Shown in pieces: positions 27,201-35,284 of a stretch of DNA of 64,000 nucleotides. The stretch's first letter is position 1. Each line of letters starts with the position of its first letter. The stretch is from NCBI RefSeq assembly GCF_000009265.1, contig NC_008383.1:83464-147463 (forward strand), in the 5' to 3' direction. The notes under the pieces were generated by a model. The model did no database searches and had not been told where the DNA came from. It saw only the letters and a list, made by a program, of their open reading frames with translations. The stretch comes from Rhizobium johnstonii 3841 (lineage in GTDB: Bacteria; Pseudomonadota; Alphaproteobacteria; Rhizobiales; Rhizobiaceae). The position numbers and the translations under genes were made by a program.

Positions 27201-29320
27201 ACGAGCTGCAGCTATACGAGGATCTGCTGACCAAGGTCGACAGCGAGGACCGCGTCTCGCGTAAGCGGCTTGAGCGGTTGAAAGAAGGAATGAAGGAGCG
27301 GCTCGAAGGTCTCGCTACCCGCAAGGACGATCTTCTTACGATCTCGGAGATCGGTGTGGATCAGATCGTCGTCGACGAGGCGCAGGAATTCCGCAAGCTC
27401 TCCTTCGCCACCAATATGTCGACGCTGAAGGGCATCGATCCGAACGGCTCGCAGCGCGCCTGGGATCTCTATGTGAAGTCCCGCTACATCGAGACGAAAA
27501 ATCCCGGCCGGGCGCTGGTGCTGGCCTCCGGCACGCCGATCACCAACACGCTAGGCGAAATGTTCTCGATCCAGAGACTGCTTGGCCACGCGGCTCTTTT
27601 CGAGCGCGGGCTGCATGAATTCGATGCCTGGGCGTCCTGCTTCGGCGATACGACGACCGAACTGGAAATCCAACCATCCGGCAAATACAAGCCGGTCAGT
27701 CGCTTTGCGTCGTTCGTCAACGTCCCCGAGCTGATCGCGATGTTCCGCTCGTTTGCCGATGTGGTCATGCCGGATGACCTTCGGCAGTATGTGAGGGTGC
27801 CCGACATCTCGACCGGCCGGCGGCAGATCATGACCGCGAAGCCGACGGCGCTGTTCAAGACCTATCAGCAGACGCTCGGCAGCAGGATCAAGATGATCGA
27901 ACAGCGCGAGGGTCCGGCCAAACCCGGTGACGACATTCTTCTATCCGTCATCACTGACGGCCGCCACGCCGCTATCGATCTGCGGTTCGTCATGCCGGCG
28001 GCTGGGAACGAGGACGATAACAAGCTGAATCTCCTGGTCCGCAATGCGCACCGGATCTGGAAGGAGACCGGTGATGCGGTCTACCGGCGCCCCGATGGCA
28101 AGGATTTCGAACTGCCGGGGGCCGCGCAGATGATCTTCTCCGATCTCGGCACTATGAATGTCGAGAAGACCCGGGGGTTTTCGGCCTACCGGTTCATCCG
28201 CGACGAGCTGATCCGGCTCGGCGTACCCGCGGCGGAGATCGCCTTCATGCAGGACTACAAGAAGACCGAGGCCAAGCAACGGCTGTTCGGCGATGTCCGC
28301 GCCGGCAAGGTGCGTTTCCTGATTGGATCCTCCGAGACCATGGGCACCGGCGTCAATGCCCAGCTCCGGCTGAAAGCGCTCCACCATCTCGATGTCCCGT
28401 GGCTGCCGTCGCAGATCGAACAGCGCGAAGGACGCATCGTTCGACAGGGAAACCAGCATGACGAGGTCGACATCTTCGCCTATGCCACCGAGGGAAGTCT
28501 CGACGCTTCCATGTGGCAGAACAACGAACGCAAGGCGCGGTTTATCGCCGCTGCCCTTTCAGGCGACACGTCGATCCGCAGGCTCGAAGATGTAGGCGAA
28601 GGCGCCGCCAACCAGTTCGCCATGGCCAAGGCCATCGCGTCCGGCGACGAGCGATTGATGCAGAAAGCCGGCCTGGAAGCCGACATTGCCCGGCTCGAAC
28701 GGCTCCGCGCCGCCCACGAAGACGATCAGTATGCCGTCCGCGGGCAGATGCGCGATGCCGAACGCGAGATCGAGATCTCGACCCGCCGCATCGGTGAGGT
28801 CGGCCAGGACCTCGAGCGGCTCCAGCCCACGTCAGGCGACGCCTTTACGATGACGGTGCTGGGAGAGAGCCATACCGAGCGCAAGGAGGCCGGCCGCTCA
28901 CTGATGAAAGAGATCCTCACGCTTCTGCAGCTCCAGCACGAGGGCGAGGTTCATCTGGCGACGATCGGCGGGTTCGATCTCGTCTATGAGGGCGAGCGGT
29001 TCGGCAGGGGCGATGGCTATCGCTACAAGACGCTCATCCAGCGCAGCGGCGCCGACTACGAGATCGAGCTTGCTATCACTGTCACCCCACTTGGAGCGAT
29101 CTCCCGGCTCGAGCATGGGCTCGACGGGTTCGAGGAGGAACAACGGCGCTATCGCCAGCGCCTGGATGACGCCGAGCGACGCCTGACGTCCTATCGTTCC
29201 CGCACGGGCGGAACCTTCCAGTTCGCCGATGAGCTCTCCGAGAAGCGCCGTCTTCTCCTTGGGATCGAAGACGAACTGGCGGCCGCCGCCGTGGATGACG
29301 GTGCCCAGGAGGCCGCTTGA
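24230..29320 (+). CDS. Giant N6-adenine-methylase/superfamily 2 helicase fusion protein
   Basis: 1696 residues. A DNA methyltransferase domain comes first: motif I GRVLEPGIGTGLF near residue 190 and catalytic NPPF near 255. Then a SNF2/DEAD-like helicase: Walker A GAGKT near 892, DEAQ box VVDEAQEFRKLS near 1047, motif III ASGTPITNT near 1100 and motif VI QIEQREGRIVRQGNQ near 1397. A coiled region fills 1440-1640. The start at 24230 has AAGGA 9 bases upstream. Such giants are hallmark cargo of rhizobial and other conjugative plasmids, and may methylate and remodel incoming DNA to evade restriction. Whether the methylase is active is not known. Confidence 0.85.
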   Translation: MSNDPFTLDMFGSSALSSGLALGVTAFGGFDTVAANDDDPDPTPPAPAPALPVVTSAACPNSQRQNFYLDGDRGLGASWKDRARVNVAAILVTEGIVKQERPATAKEQAQMVRFTGFGAGELANGMFRRPGEVDFCDGWDALGSSLETAVSEADYASLARCTQYAHFTPELIVRAIWAGIQRLGWRGGRVLEPGIGTGLFPALIPPEYRDTAYVTGIELDPVTARIVRLLQPRSRIIEGDFARTDLAPIYDLAIGNPPFSDRTVRSDRAYRSLGLRLHDYFIARSIDLLKPGALAAFVTSHGTLDKAATTAREHIAKTADLIAAIRLPEGSFRRDAGTDVVVDILFFRKRKAGEPEGDQIWLDVDEVRPAVDDEGAIRVNRWFARHPDFVLGTHALTSGPFGETYTCVARDGADLDTILDAAIELLPADVYDGEPTPIDIDLEDELAEIVDLRPKDSPVREGSFFVDRAKGLMQMLDGTAVAVTVRKGRPGDGISEKHVRIISKLVPIRDAVREILKAQETDRPWRDLQVRLRLAWSAFVRDFGPINHTTVSIQEDPETGEVKETHRQPNLLPFRDDPDCWLVASIEDYDLETDTAKPGPIFATRVIAPPMSPVITNAADALAVVLNERGHVDVDHIAELLHREISAVIDDLRDTVFQDPADGSWKTADAYLSGSVRTKLAAAQAAAELDPVYERNVRALQAVQPADLRPSDITARLGAPWIPAADVVAFVKERMESDIRIHHMPELSSWTVEARQLGYSAAGTSEWGTGRRHAGELLADALNSRVPQIFDVFKDVDGERRVLNVVDTEAARDKLQKIKQAFQDWVWTDPDRTDRLARDYNDRFNNIAPRKFDGSHLKLPGASGAFVLYGHQKRGIWRIIADGSTYLAHAVGAGKTMTMAAAIMEQRRLGLIAKAMLVVPGHCLAQAAREFLALYPNARILVADETNFTKDKRARFLSRAATATWDAIIITHSAFRFIAVPSAFEQEMIQDELQLYEDLLTKVDSEDRVSRKRLERLKEGMKERLEGLATRKDDLLTISEIGVDQIVVDEAQEFRKLSFATNMSTLKGIDPNGSQRAWDLYVKSRYIETKNPGRALVLASGTPITNTLGEMFSIQRLLGHAALFERGLHEFDAWASCFGDTTTELEIQPSGKYKPVSRFASFVNVPELIAMFRSFADVVMPDDLRQYVRVPDISTGRRQIMTAKPTALFKTYQQTLGSRIKMIEQREGPAKPGDDILLSVITDGRHAAIDLRFVMPAAGNEDDNKLNLLVRNAHRIWKETGDAVYRRPDGKDFELPGAAQMIFSDLGTMNVEKTRGFSAYRFIRDELIRLGVPAAEIAFMQDYKKTEAKQRLFGDVRAGKVRFLIGSSETMGTGVNAQLRLKALHHLDVPWLPSQIEQREGRIVRQGNQHDEVDIFAYATEGSLDASMWQNNERKARFIAAALSGDTSIRRLEDVGEGAANQFAMAKAIASGDERLMQKAGLEADIARLERLRAAHEDDQYAVRGQMRDAEREIEISTRRIGEVGQDLERLQPTSGDAFTMTVLGESHTERKEAGRSLMKEILTLLQLQHEGEVHLATIGGFDLVYEGERFGRGDGYRYKTLIQRSGADYEIELAITVTPLGAISRLEHGLDGFEEEQRRYRQRLDDAERRLTSYRSRTGGTFQFADELSEKRRLLLGIEDELAAAAVDDGAQEAA

Positions 29321-29344
29321 AACTGCGGCCGGAACCGGAGGTCT

Positions 29345-29587
29345 TCAGGTCTCGCCTGGTTCCGGTCGTGCTCGCCTGCGCGCGAGGCGGCCGCGTTGCT
29401 CGGCCTCCTGCAGGGCGAGTCTGCCGAGGTAGCGCTCCCGCATCTGCTTCATATCGATCTCGCCGCGAACCCATTCGTCGAGAAGCGCGATGAAGGCCGG
29501 ATTTTCATCGATGGGCACGCCATGGCCTTTCGCCCTGTCGATGGCCCGCTGCGCGATGGATTTCCGGGTGTTGGGGTCCGTGCTCAT
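29345..29587 (-). CDS. Small conserved plasmid protein
   Basis: 80 residues, mostly helical, starting MSTDPNTRKSIAQRAIDRAK with NPAFIALLDEWVRGEIDMKQ in the middle and an Arg-rich tail. Start ATG at 29587 has GAGG 5 bases upstream. It converges on the methylase-helicase gene, 24 bases away. No domain recognised; the LDEW...GEI pattern resembles small regulators or antitoxins, which is a guess. Confidence 0.55.
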   Translation of the reverse strand: MSTDPNTRKSIAQRAIDRAKGHGVPIDENPAFIALLDEWVRGEIDMKQMRERYLGRLALQEAEQRGRLARRRARPEPGET

Positions 29588-29757
29588 CTTGCCTCGACTT
29601 GGGAGTTATCGGATGGGCGGCGACATCTATCAGGGGGTCGCTCACGCCGCGACTTGAAATCTGTGGCTATCAACAATATCTGAGCATCACTTCCCGTTTC
29701 GATGATGTCCTGCCGCCGGGCAACCGCCGCGGCTTTCGATATCGTCCGGGATCAGAG

Positions 29758-29793
29758 AAAAGGGCGCTCCCCGCACGGGTCGAGCGCCCTTTT
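29758..29793. terminator. Bidirectional rho-independent terminator-like hairpin
   Basis: A perfect 11-base stem (AAAAGGGCGCT with AGCGCCCTTTT), loop of 14 bases, A-tract before and T-tract after. It lies in the 317-base gap between the small minus-strand gene and the plus-strand 105-residue gene. The gap otherwise holds no gene that I can support. Confidence 0.65.
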
Positions 29794-29904
29794 CGCTTCG
29801 GCCGCTAAGTCGATGTGGATACGAGATACGGATTTCGTTTTCGCTTTTGGCGCCTTGACCGATGCGCGCGCGATGAGACCTGAAGAATAACACTGCGGGA
29901 ACCC

Positions 29905-30222
29905 ATGCCTTTTTATCTTGTAATCCAGACCTCTCTCATTGAAGCCGACGACGAGGAGGCCGCTGCTCGAATTGCGGTCGACCAGATCCGATCCGGCAAC
30001 AAAGTCGCCGTCACTGTGAAGTCCGACGAAACGACCGTCTCGCACATCGTCGTTGCTGCGAAACCGGCTATCTCACTCGCAGATCCGGTTGCGGATCCTG
30101 AGGATGGCGGGCCGGTTCCGGCCACTCACCCTGCCCCAACGTCCGCGGTCGAGGCCGATCGAAAGGCGATGCTGAAGAGGATAGTGGCTGATGCGTTCTC
30201 GCTTCTGAAACGGCGCCCCTAA
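29905..30222 (+). CDS. Uncharacterised small acidic protein
   Basis: 105 residues. MPFYLVIQTSLIEADDEEAA begins a compact alpha/beta N-terminal part (to about residue 50), then a Pro/Ala-rich linker and a helical, basic C-terminus (MLKRIVADAFSLLKRR). The start context is weak (GGGAACCC), but reading frame and composition fit the neighbours. Function is unknown. It is followed by a 340-base leader without genes (30223-30562) that precedes the ParB-like gene and is GC-rich with several short repeats. Confidence 0.5.
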   Translation: MPFYLVIQTSLIEADDEEAAARIAVDQIRSGNKVAVTVKSDETTVSHIVVAAKPAISLADPVADPEDGGPVPATHPAPTSAVEADRKAMLKRIVADAFSLLKRRP

Positions 30223-30562
30223 GTCTTTCAGACGGGCCGCGTCTATACGCAGATCTGGCGCTGCATGATGAACCGGAAATCGCTGCGATGTAAATTAGAA
30301 AAGGGGCGAAGTATAGGAAAGAAAATGGAACCGGTCGCAGATCGGTCCTCCTGCCGCCGCTTCCGCTCAACCGCCGCCTGTGCGATCCCGGCCGGTTGTC
30401 CTTCGCAGGGCAGATGCCCCGCTCGTCCTGCCCAGCAGGGATGCTCGGCCGCAGTTGCGGCAGTTCGGCCGACCCCGCGGTCCCGGAGGTGTCTTCGAGA
30501 AAAATGAAGACAGGAAGGGCTGGCAAGGCGCCGGCTCGTAACCCTCCCGAAAGGACAGTCCC

Positions 30563-32311
30563 ATGCAGATCAAGACGATCGATCCCCGCGCTCTGAAGGA
30601 AAACCCCGACCGCATGCGTCAGACGAAATCGTCGCCACAGGCCGATGCGCTGATGCTGGCGACGATCAAAGCCGTCGGTATCGTCCAGCCGCCCATCGTT
30701 GCGCCCGAAGCGGATGGTGGCAATGGCTACATCATCGATGCCGGCCATCGCCGAGTGCGCCTCGCGATCGCTGCGGGCCTCGGGGAAATCGAGATCCTCG
30801 TGGTGGATGCTGCGAACGACAACGGCGCCATGCGCTCGATGGTCGAAAACAGCGTGCGCGAAGCGCTAAACCCGGTCGACCAATGGCGGGGTATCGAGCG
30901 GCTCGTCGCACTCGGCTGGACCGAGGAAGCGATCGCCGTCGCGCTGGCGCTCCCCGTTCGCCAGATCCGCAAGCTACGCCTGCTTGCAAACGTTCTGCCG
31001 GCGATGCTCGAGCAGATGGCGCTGGGCGATATGCCCTCCGAGCAGCAGTTGCGGATCATTGCTGCCGCCGGTGAGGTCGAACAGAAGGAAGTCTGGAAGG
31101 CGCACAAGCCGAAGAAGGGCGACACCGCTGCCTGGTGGTCGATCGCCAATGCCCTGACCAAGAAGCGCATGTATGCCAAGGATGCCAGCTTCGGCGATGA
31201 TCTGCGCGAGGCCTATGGCATCGAATGGGTCGAAGATCTGTTCGCGCCGGCCGACCAGGACAGCCGCTACACCACCAACGTCGAAGGTTTTCTCGGCGCC
31301 CAGCACGAATGGATGACGTCCAATCTGCCGAAGCGCGGCGCGATCGTCGAGGTCAACAGCTGGGGTCAGCCGGAACTGCCGAAGAAGGCAAGCCAGGTCT
31401 ACGGCAAGCCCTCGAAATCCGACGACACAGGCCTTTATCTCAATCGCGACGGCAAGGTTCAGACCGTCTACTACCGCATGCCCGAGGCGGCGAAGCCGAA
31501 GGGCGACAGTGCAAATGGTGCCGAGAGCGCCATCAATGACGATACCGGCTCAACACCGAAGGCACGCCCGGATGTTACCCAGAAGGGTCAGGATATGATT
31601 GGCGATTTCCGCACCGACGCCCTGCACGATGCCCTCGGCCGCGCTCTGATCGAAGACGATATGCTGATGGCGCTGCTCGTGCTTGCCTTCGCGGGACAGA
31701 ACGTTCGCGTCGACTCCGGCGCGGGCGGCAACCTTTACGGCGGTGCGCGCTTCGGCCGCCATGCCGCTCGCCTCTTCACCGAGGATGGCAAGCTGTCTTT
31801 CGACATGGATACAGTTCGCGGCGCTGCACGTGCAGCCCTGATCGACGTGCTCTCATGCCGTCGCGGCATGTCGAACAGCGGCGTCGTGTCCCGTGTCGCC
31901 GGCCAGGCGATCGGTGCGGACAGCTACCTGCCGAACATGGGCATGGAGGATTTCCTCGCATCCCTATCGCGTCGGGCCCTTGAAACCGTCGCCAAGGATG
32001 CCGGTGTCGAGCCGCGTGCGCGTGTCCGCGAGACCCGCTCAGCTCTCGTCACCCACTTCGAAGGCGATACGAACCTCGTCCATCCGTCTGCTCTGTTCGC
32101 GCCGGAGCCGACGGAGGTTCTCGCCCTCCTCAAGCATCTTGATCACGAAGCGACCCCGCAGGATGAGGGCGAGACCGACGATGGCACTGACGGCGGTATC
32201 GTCGCTAATGACGGGCATGGAGAGGTTGATGTCTCCGACATGGTCGAAGCGGATGAGGGTCCGGGCACGCTCGACGACCACGAAACGGCCTACGGGATCG
32301 CGGCCGAGTAA
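30563..32311 (+). CDS. ParB/RepB/Spo0J-like DNA-binding protein
   Basis: 582 residues. The N-terminal ParB/sulfiredoxin domain contains PIVAPEADGGNGYIIDAGHR and RVRLAIAAGL (about residues 45-80), and VENSVREALNPVDQWRGIER leads to a KorB/Spo0J helix-turn-helix (TEEAIAVALALPVRQIRKLR). The C-terminal 400 residues are unlike partition ParB, so this is the large plasmid ParB-like family with unknown role. It has no ParA partner here, so it is probably an accessory nuclease or regulator. The start follows GAAAGGAC. A strong terminator lies 30 bases after its stop. Confidence 0.8.
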   Translation: MQIKTIDPRALKENPDRMRQTKSSPQADALMLATIKAVGIVQPPIVAPEADGGNGYIIDAGHRRVRLAIAAGLGEIEILVVDAANDNGAMRSMVENSVREALNPVDQWRGIERLVALGWTEEAIAVALALPVRQIRKLRLLANVLPAMLEQMALGDMPSEQQLRIIAAAGEVEQKEVWKAHKPKKGDTAAWWSIANALTKKRMYAKDASFGDDLREAYGIEWVEDLFAPADQDSRYTTNVEGFLGAQHEWMTSNLPKRGAIVEVNSWGQPELPKKASQVYGKPSKSDDTGLYLNRDGKVQTVYYRMPEAAKPKGDSANGAESAINDDTGSTPKARPDVTQKGQDMIGDFRTDALHDALGRALIEDDMLMALLVLAFAGQNVRVDSGAGGNLYGGARFGRHAARLFTEDGKLSFDMDTVRGAARAALIDVLSCRRGMSNSGVVSRVAGQAIGADSYLPNMGMEDFLASLSRRALETVAKDAGVEPRARVRETRSALVTHFEGDTNLVHPSALFAPEPTEVLALLKHLDHEATPQDEGETDDGTDGGIVANDGHGEVDVSDMVEADEGPGTLDDHETAYGIAAE

Positions 32312-32340
32312 TCCCACCAGTCCTTTCCAAATCTTCCGCT

Positions 32341-32374
32341 CCGCCGCCGGTCATCCCGGCGGCGGTTTGCTTTT
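32341..32374 (+). terminator. Rho-independent terminator after the ParB-like gene
   Basis: Ten-base stem CCGCCGCCGG (32341-32350) with CCGGCGGCGG (32356-32365), a 5-base loop, then TTTGCTTTT. It separates the ParB-like gene from the DUF7007-like gene. Confidence 0.8.
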
Positions 32375-32402
32375 CAGGACCTTCAAACAAAGGAGCCCGA
32401 CC

Positions 32403-33299
32403 ATGAACGGAGCATCATTTACCTCCGCCACAGACCCAGTATCCATCTCCTCAGCCGCCGATGGCGTCGAGTTCGGGACAAGCGCCGACGGATTTCCTGT
32501 TGCACGCATCGGCGAAATCCTCCTCGGCCTGATCTCCAACGGAAGCGGCGACTTCTTTCTGGCCAGTGCTTGGCGCATCACCAAGCCGTTAGCCGAAGTG
32601 CGGCGTCACCATTTTTATCGCCACGATGGGCGCGTGAAGGACGAAGCGGCGTTCCGTCTCCGCGCAATCGAGACCGCGGAGCACATGCGGGAACTTTCAG
32701 CCTTCTCCCGCATCCAGACACGCATGTCGGCAAGCACGCCATGGGGCGGCTCGCAGCTGGCGACGATCTATGCCGAGGGAATTGTCAGCCACTCGACCTC
32801 AGGACATGGCGGCTTTCATCTTTCTCCCGATCGAAATCTTCAGGTCGATGCCTCGGTTCGCAGCGCGGGCGGTTGGTACGAGGAAGATAGCGAATGGGCG
32901 ATCGTCGCCTTGACGTTCCCGGATCTCTTCACCGGCTACGAGCGCCAGTGCGCCAATGAGGCCGCGCGCAACACCTTCCCGGATTATTGGGAGAAGCTTC
33001 GCGGCCGTCAGCTCAGCGCCGGGGAATCCTGGTTGAAGGATAGCGCTGAGTTTGATCGCGTGCATGCTGACGACTGGATCGTCATCTCTGCAATCATCTC
33101 CTCTCACCACTCCGGCATGACTGAGGTGTTCGCCAAGAGAGGCGGCAATCGCGAACCCCAGCGAGAGGAGCGTCGCTTTCTCGTTCCTCATGAAGAATAT
33201 GGTAGGCGCGGTCGCTTTGGCTTTGTCATCGATCTCGCGCGTCATGCCGCCTATGATGGTCCGTCGAGCTTCGTCGGTTGGAGCGCGAGGGCGGCATGA
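32403..33299 (+). CDS. DUF7007-like plasmid protein
   Basis: 298 residues. The diagnostic stretch HGGFHLSPDRNLQV...GGWYEEDSEWAIVAL (about residues 138-175) resembles the DUF7007 family of rhizobial plasmids. No signal peptide. Start at 32403 follows AAAGGAG by 7 bases; upstream extension is inside the ParB-like gene. Its stop overlaps the next gene start (ATGA), so the two are coupled. Function unknown. Confidence 0.65.
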   Translation: MNGASFTSATDPVSISSAADGVEFGTSADGFPVARIGEILLGLISNGSGDFFLASAWRITKPLAEVRRHHFYRHDGRVKDEAAFRLRAIETAEHMRELSAFSRIQTRMSASTPWGGSQLATIYAEGIVSHSTSGHGGFHLSPDRNLQVDASVRSAGGWYEEDSEWAIVALTFPDLFTGYERQCANEAARNTFPDYWEKLRGRQLSAGESWLKDSAEFDRVHADDWIVISAIISSHHSGMTEVFAKRGGNREPQREERRFLVPHEEYGRRGRFGFVIDLARHAAYDGPSSFVGWSARAA

Positions 33300-33637
33300 T
33301 GGCACCGGTAATGTCACCCGAAACCCAGCTCTCTCGCATGGAGGACGCCCGCCGTCAGACCCAGAGGCAGTTGGAACTCATTGACAGGCAGATCACCCGC
33401 CGGATGACGGCAATCCTGCCGAAGCTTGCGAGGCGCCAGACTGGCTACCATCGCGGAAAGGCGCCCGATGGCCGCACCCTGCTCGAGCGCTATCGCGCCA
33501 ACCTAGCCGGCCTCACAGCAGAGCGTCAGCCAGAGGCCGAAGCCCTATCAAGAAAGCTGGCTCGACAGGACGCTGCGATCGCAGCGCTACGCGACCGTTT
33601 ATCTTCTGCCGGCCCACACTCGAGTCCGGAGGGCTGA
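33296..33637 (+). CDS. Uncharacterised coiled-coil protein
   Basis: 113 residues, rich in Arg, Gln, Glu, Ala and Leu, almost all helical (SRMEDARRQTQRQLELIDRQ, LSRKLARQDAAIAALRDRL). The ATG at 33296 overlaps the DUF7007-like stop; ATG at 33299 is equally possible. It is translationally coupled and probably forms a dimeric coiled coil that works with its neighbour. No known domain recognised. Confidence 0.55.
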   Translation: MMAPVMSPETQLSRMEDARRQTQRQLELIDRQITRRMTAILPKLARRQTGYHRGKAPDGRTLLERYRANLAGLTAERQPEAEALSRKLARQDAAIAALRDRLSSAGPHSSPEG

Positions 33638-33641
33638 TGAC

Positions 33642-34094
33642 ATGGCAACAATAGGTGACCTCGAGCGGAACGCCGGGATCGGATCTTCCAATGCTGAGCG
33701 AACTGCGTTCTGGCTGCGGTTTCATCATCTCGAAGGGAAAGCATGCCTTGACGCGGGCGTGGCCGAGCTCAAGCGCATGATCGCAGAGCGCAACGGGACC
33801 GAATTGCGTGCTGCCAAACACAGGCGCCAGCAATGGCCAGCCCCGAGCGACGATCAGGAAGCTGCACTACAAGCGTATGCCGCCAGGCATGGACGACGCT
33901 GGAAGAGCATCTTCAGCGATGTCTGGATGGGGGGTGGACCGCCTTATGACGATGGCGGGATCTTGCGCGGTCTCCGTAACACCCATGGTCCCACATGGCT
34001 TCAATCCTACCGGTTGCCGAAGGCAGTATTGCGGAGCCAGTCCGACGGGAACGCAGCGGTCTCGCATGTGGGCATCGGCAAAAGCGAGGAGTAG
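33642..34094 (+). CDS. Uncharacterised plasmid protein
   Basis: 150 residues. The centre AYAARHGRRWKSIFSDVWMG followed by PPYDDGGILRGLRNTHGPTW looks conserved and positively charged; the final 20 residues look disordered. The start at 33642 is 4 bases after the preceding stop, with GGAGGGC 8 bases upstream. It ends the DUF7007-coiled-coil operon. Function not recognised; nucleic acid binding would fit the charge. Confidence 0.55.
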   Translation: MATIGDLERNAGIGSSNAERTAFWLRFHHLEGKACLDAGVAELKRMIAERNGTELRAAKHRRQQWPAPSDDQEAALQAYAARHGRRWKSIFSDVWMGGGPPYDDGGILRGLRNTHGPTWLQSYRLPKAVLRSQSDGNAAVSHVGIGKSEE

Positions 34095-34411
34095 AACGGG
34101 CTGGAGCCATATCCTTGTCGTGTCCGGTGATGGCACCGTGACGGTTTGTCCTTCGGTTTTGCTGCGGTCTGAGCCAGCGGCCGTCCACTTCAAGGCCGCT
34201 ATCGCGCCGCGGGGCGGCCGGAACCCGCCGTCCTGCGCGGAGCAGTTCCGCTCGGCCTCGCAGGGCGGTTGCCCTGCCGGCTCGCAGATCGGCTCCGCTT
34301 GGCCTGGCACGCCCGGATCTTGAAGCGCCCGTCTTCCGCCGGTTCGGGTCGACCGCACCGAAGGGCAAGCCGGCACGGGGCCGGAACCACTTCGGCTCGA
34401 AAGGAAGAGAC
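34095..34411. other. Long GC-rich leader without a gene
   Basis: 317 bases before the 194-residue gene. It is very GC-rich with several short inverted repeats, no convincing reading frame on the plus strand and only antisense shadows on the minus strand. It probably holds a promoter and a structured 5' leader like others in this block. Confidence 0.4.
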
Positions 34412-34996
34412 ATGGCCAAGCCCGTAACCACTCGCCAGACCGCCCGGGTCGTCCAGCTCCGCAAGGGCGCCACCGTCGAAATGGTCCGCCTCACCTGCCC
34501 AGACAGCGCCCAGGCGATCAAGATCGCCGAAAGCTTCGGGACCGCCGTCATCGACAGCGAGGGGATCCGCGACCTCCACGAACGGCTCATCACCGAGACC
34601 GCGGATGCTCTCAGCGAAGGCCTCGGTGACCGGGCCATGCAGATCCACCTGCAGCGCATCGTCGGCGCCTATGTCGGCTCCGCCCACGGCGCCGGCCAAT
34701 TCTACAGCAATGCCGTCACCCAGGCACGCGATGCCACGGCCAAGGCGGCAAACGATGCCCGCGACGAAGACCTCGACGGTCCCGTCGGCTACGATAGCGC
34801 CGCCCACCGCAAGCGGGAATTCGCCGCCGACATGGGCATCCAGGCTCACGCGTTACGGATGGCAGCCGAAGGTGCCGTCGCCGCCTACAAGCATATCGTC
34901 GGTGAGAGCTGGAAGCCGTTCGATCGCCCAGTCGAAAACCCCGGACATTCTGTGGATCGCAAGGCGGCCGCGGCCCAGATGTCCGCTTTCGACTGA
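34412..34996 (+). CDS. Uncharacterised 194-residue protein
   Basis: Soluble, mostly helical. It starts MAKPVTTRQTARVVQLRKGA, includes YVGSAHGAGQFYSNAVTQAR, and ends in a basic tail. The start follows GGAAGAG by 5 bases. A terminator lies 37 bases after the stop, so it is probably transcribed alone from the preceding leader. Codon use fits neighbouring genes. I do not recognise the family. Such genes are common beside ardC and DUF736 on rhizobial plasmids. Confidence 0.6.
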   Translation: MAKPVTTRQTARVVQLRKGATVEMVRLTCPDSAQAIKIAESFGTAVIDSEGIRDLHERLITETADALSEGLGDRAMQIHLQRIVGAYVGSAHGAGQFYSNAVTQARDATAKAANDARDEDLDGPVGYDSAAHRKREFAADMGIQAHALRMAAEGAVAAYKHIVGESWKPFDRPVENPGHSVDRKAAAAQMSAFD

Positions 34997-35032
34997 CACC
35001 ATGCGGCGGGGCCCGCCCCCCCTTATCGTTAG

Positions 35033-35060
35033 AGGCCGTCTCTTTGGGGCGGCCTTTTTT
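35033..35060 (+). terminator. Rho-independent terminator
   Basis: AGGCCG (35033-35038) pairs with CGGCCT (35050-35055), followed by TTTTT. It lies downstream of the 194-residue gene; the rest of the 288-base gap to ardC has no gene. Confidence 0.7.
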
Positions 35061-35284
35061 CATGCCGGCTCTCGATGGAGGGAAAGCGGAAATAGGAATT
35101 TGATCGAGCCGTTGCGGCCCGTCTCGTGCGTCGGACCTGCAGGAGCCGCCCACGTCAGGCAACGGCTTCGCCGTCCTCCACTTCGTTTCGGCCGTTCCGG
35201 TGCAAGCCGTCGGCTCATGGCTCCTGACCTTGGCCTGCGCGACGGGGCCGCGATTGGCGCGGCTCCGAATAGTGGAGATGAGAA

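Noticed and set aside
29329..29365. CCGGAACC...GGTTCCGG inverted repeat between convergent genes
   Set aside because: It has no T-tract and its right arm lies in the coding end of the small minus-strand gene, so it is too weak for a terminator call.
30563..32311. ParB-like gene as the plasmid partition system
   Set aside because: There is no ParA gene next to it, no parS repeats were seen, and the protein is about twice the usual length, so it is described as an accessory ParB-like protein.
34095..34411. Possible small RNA or gene in the long leader before the 194-residue gene
   Set aside because: No clear promoter-terminator pair and no frame with good composition, so only noted as a leader.
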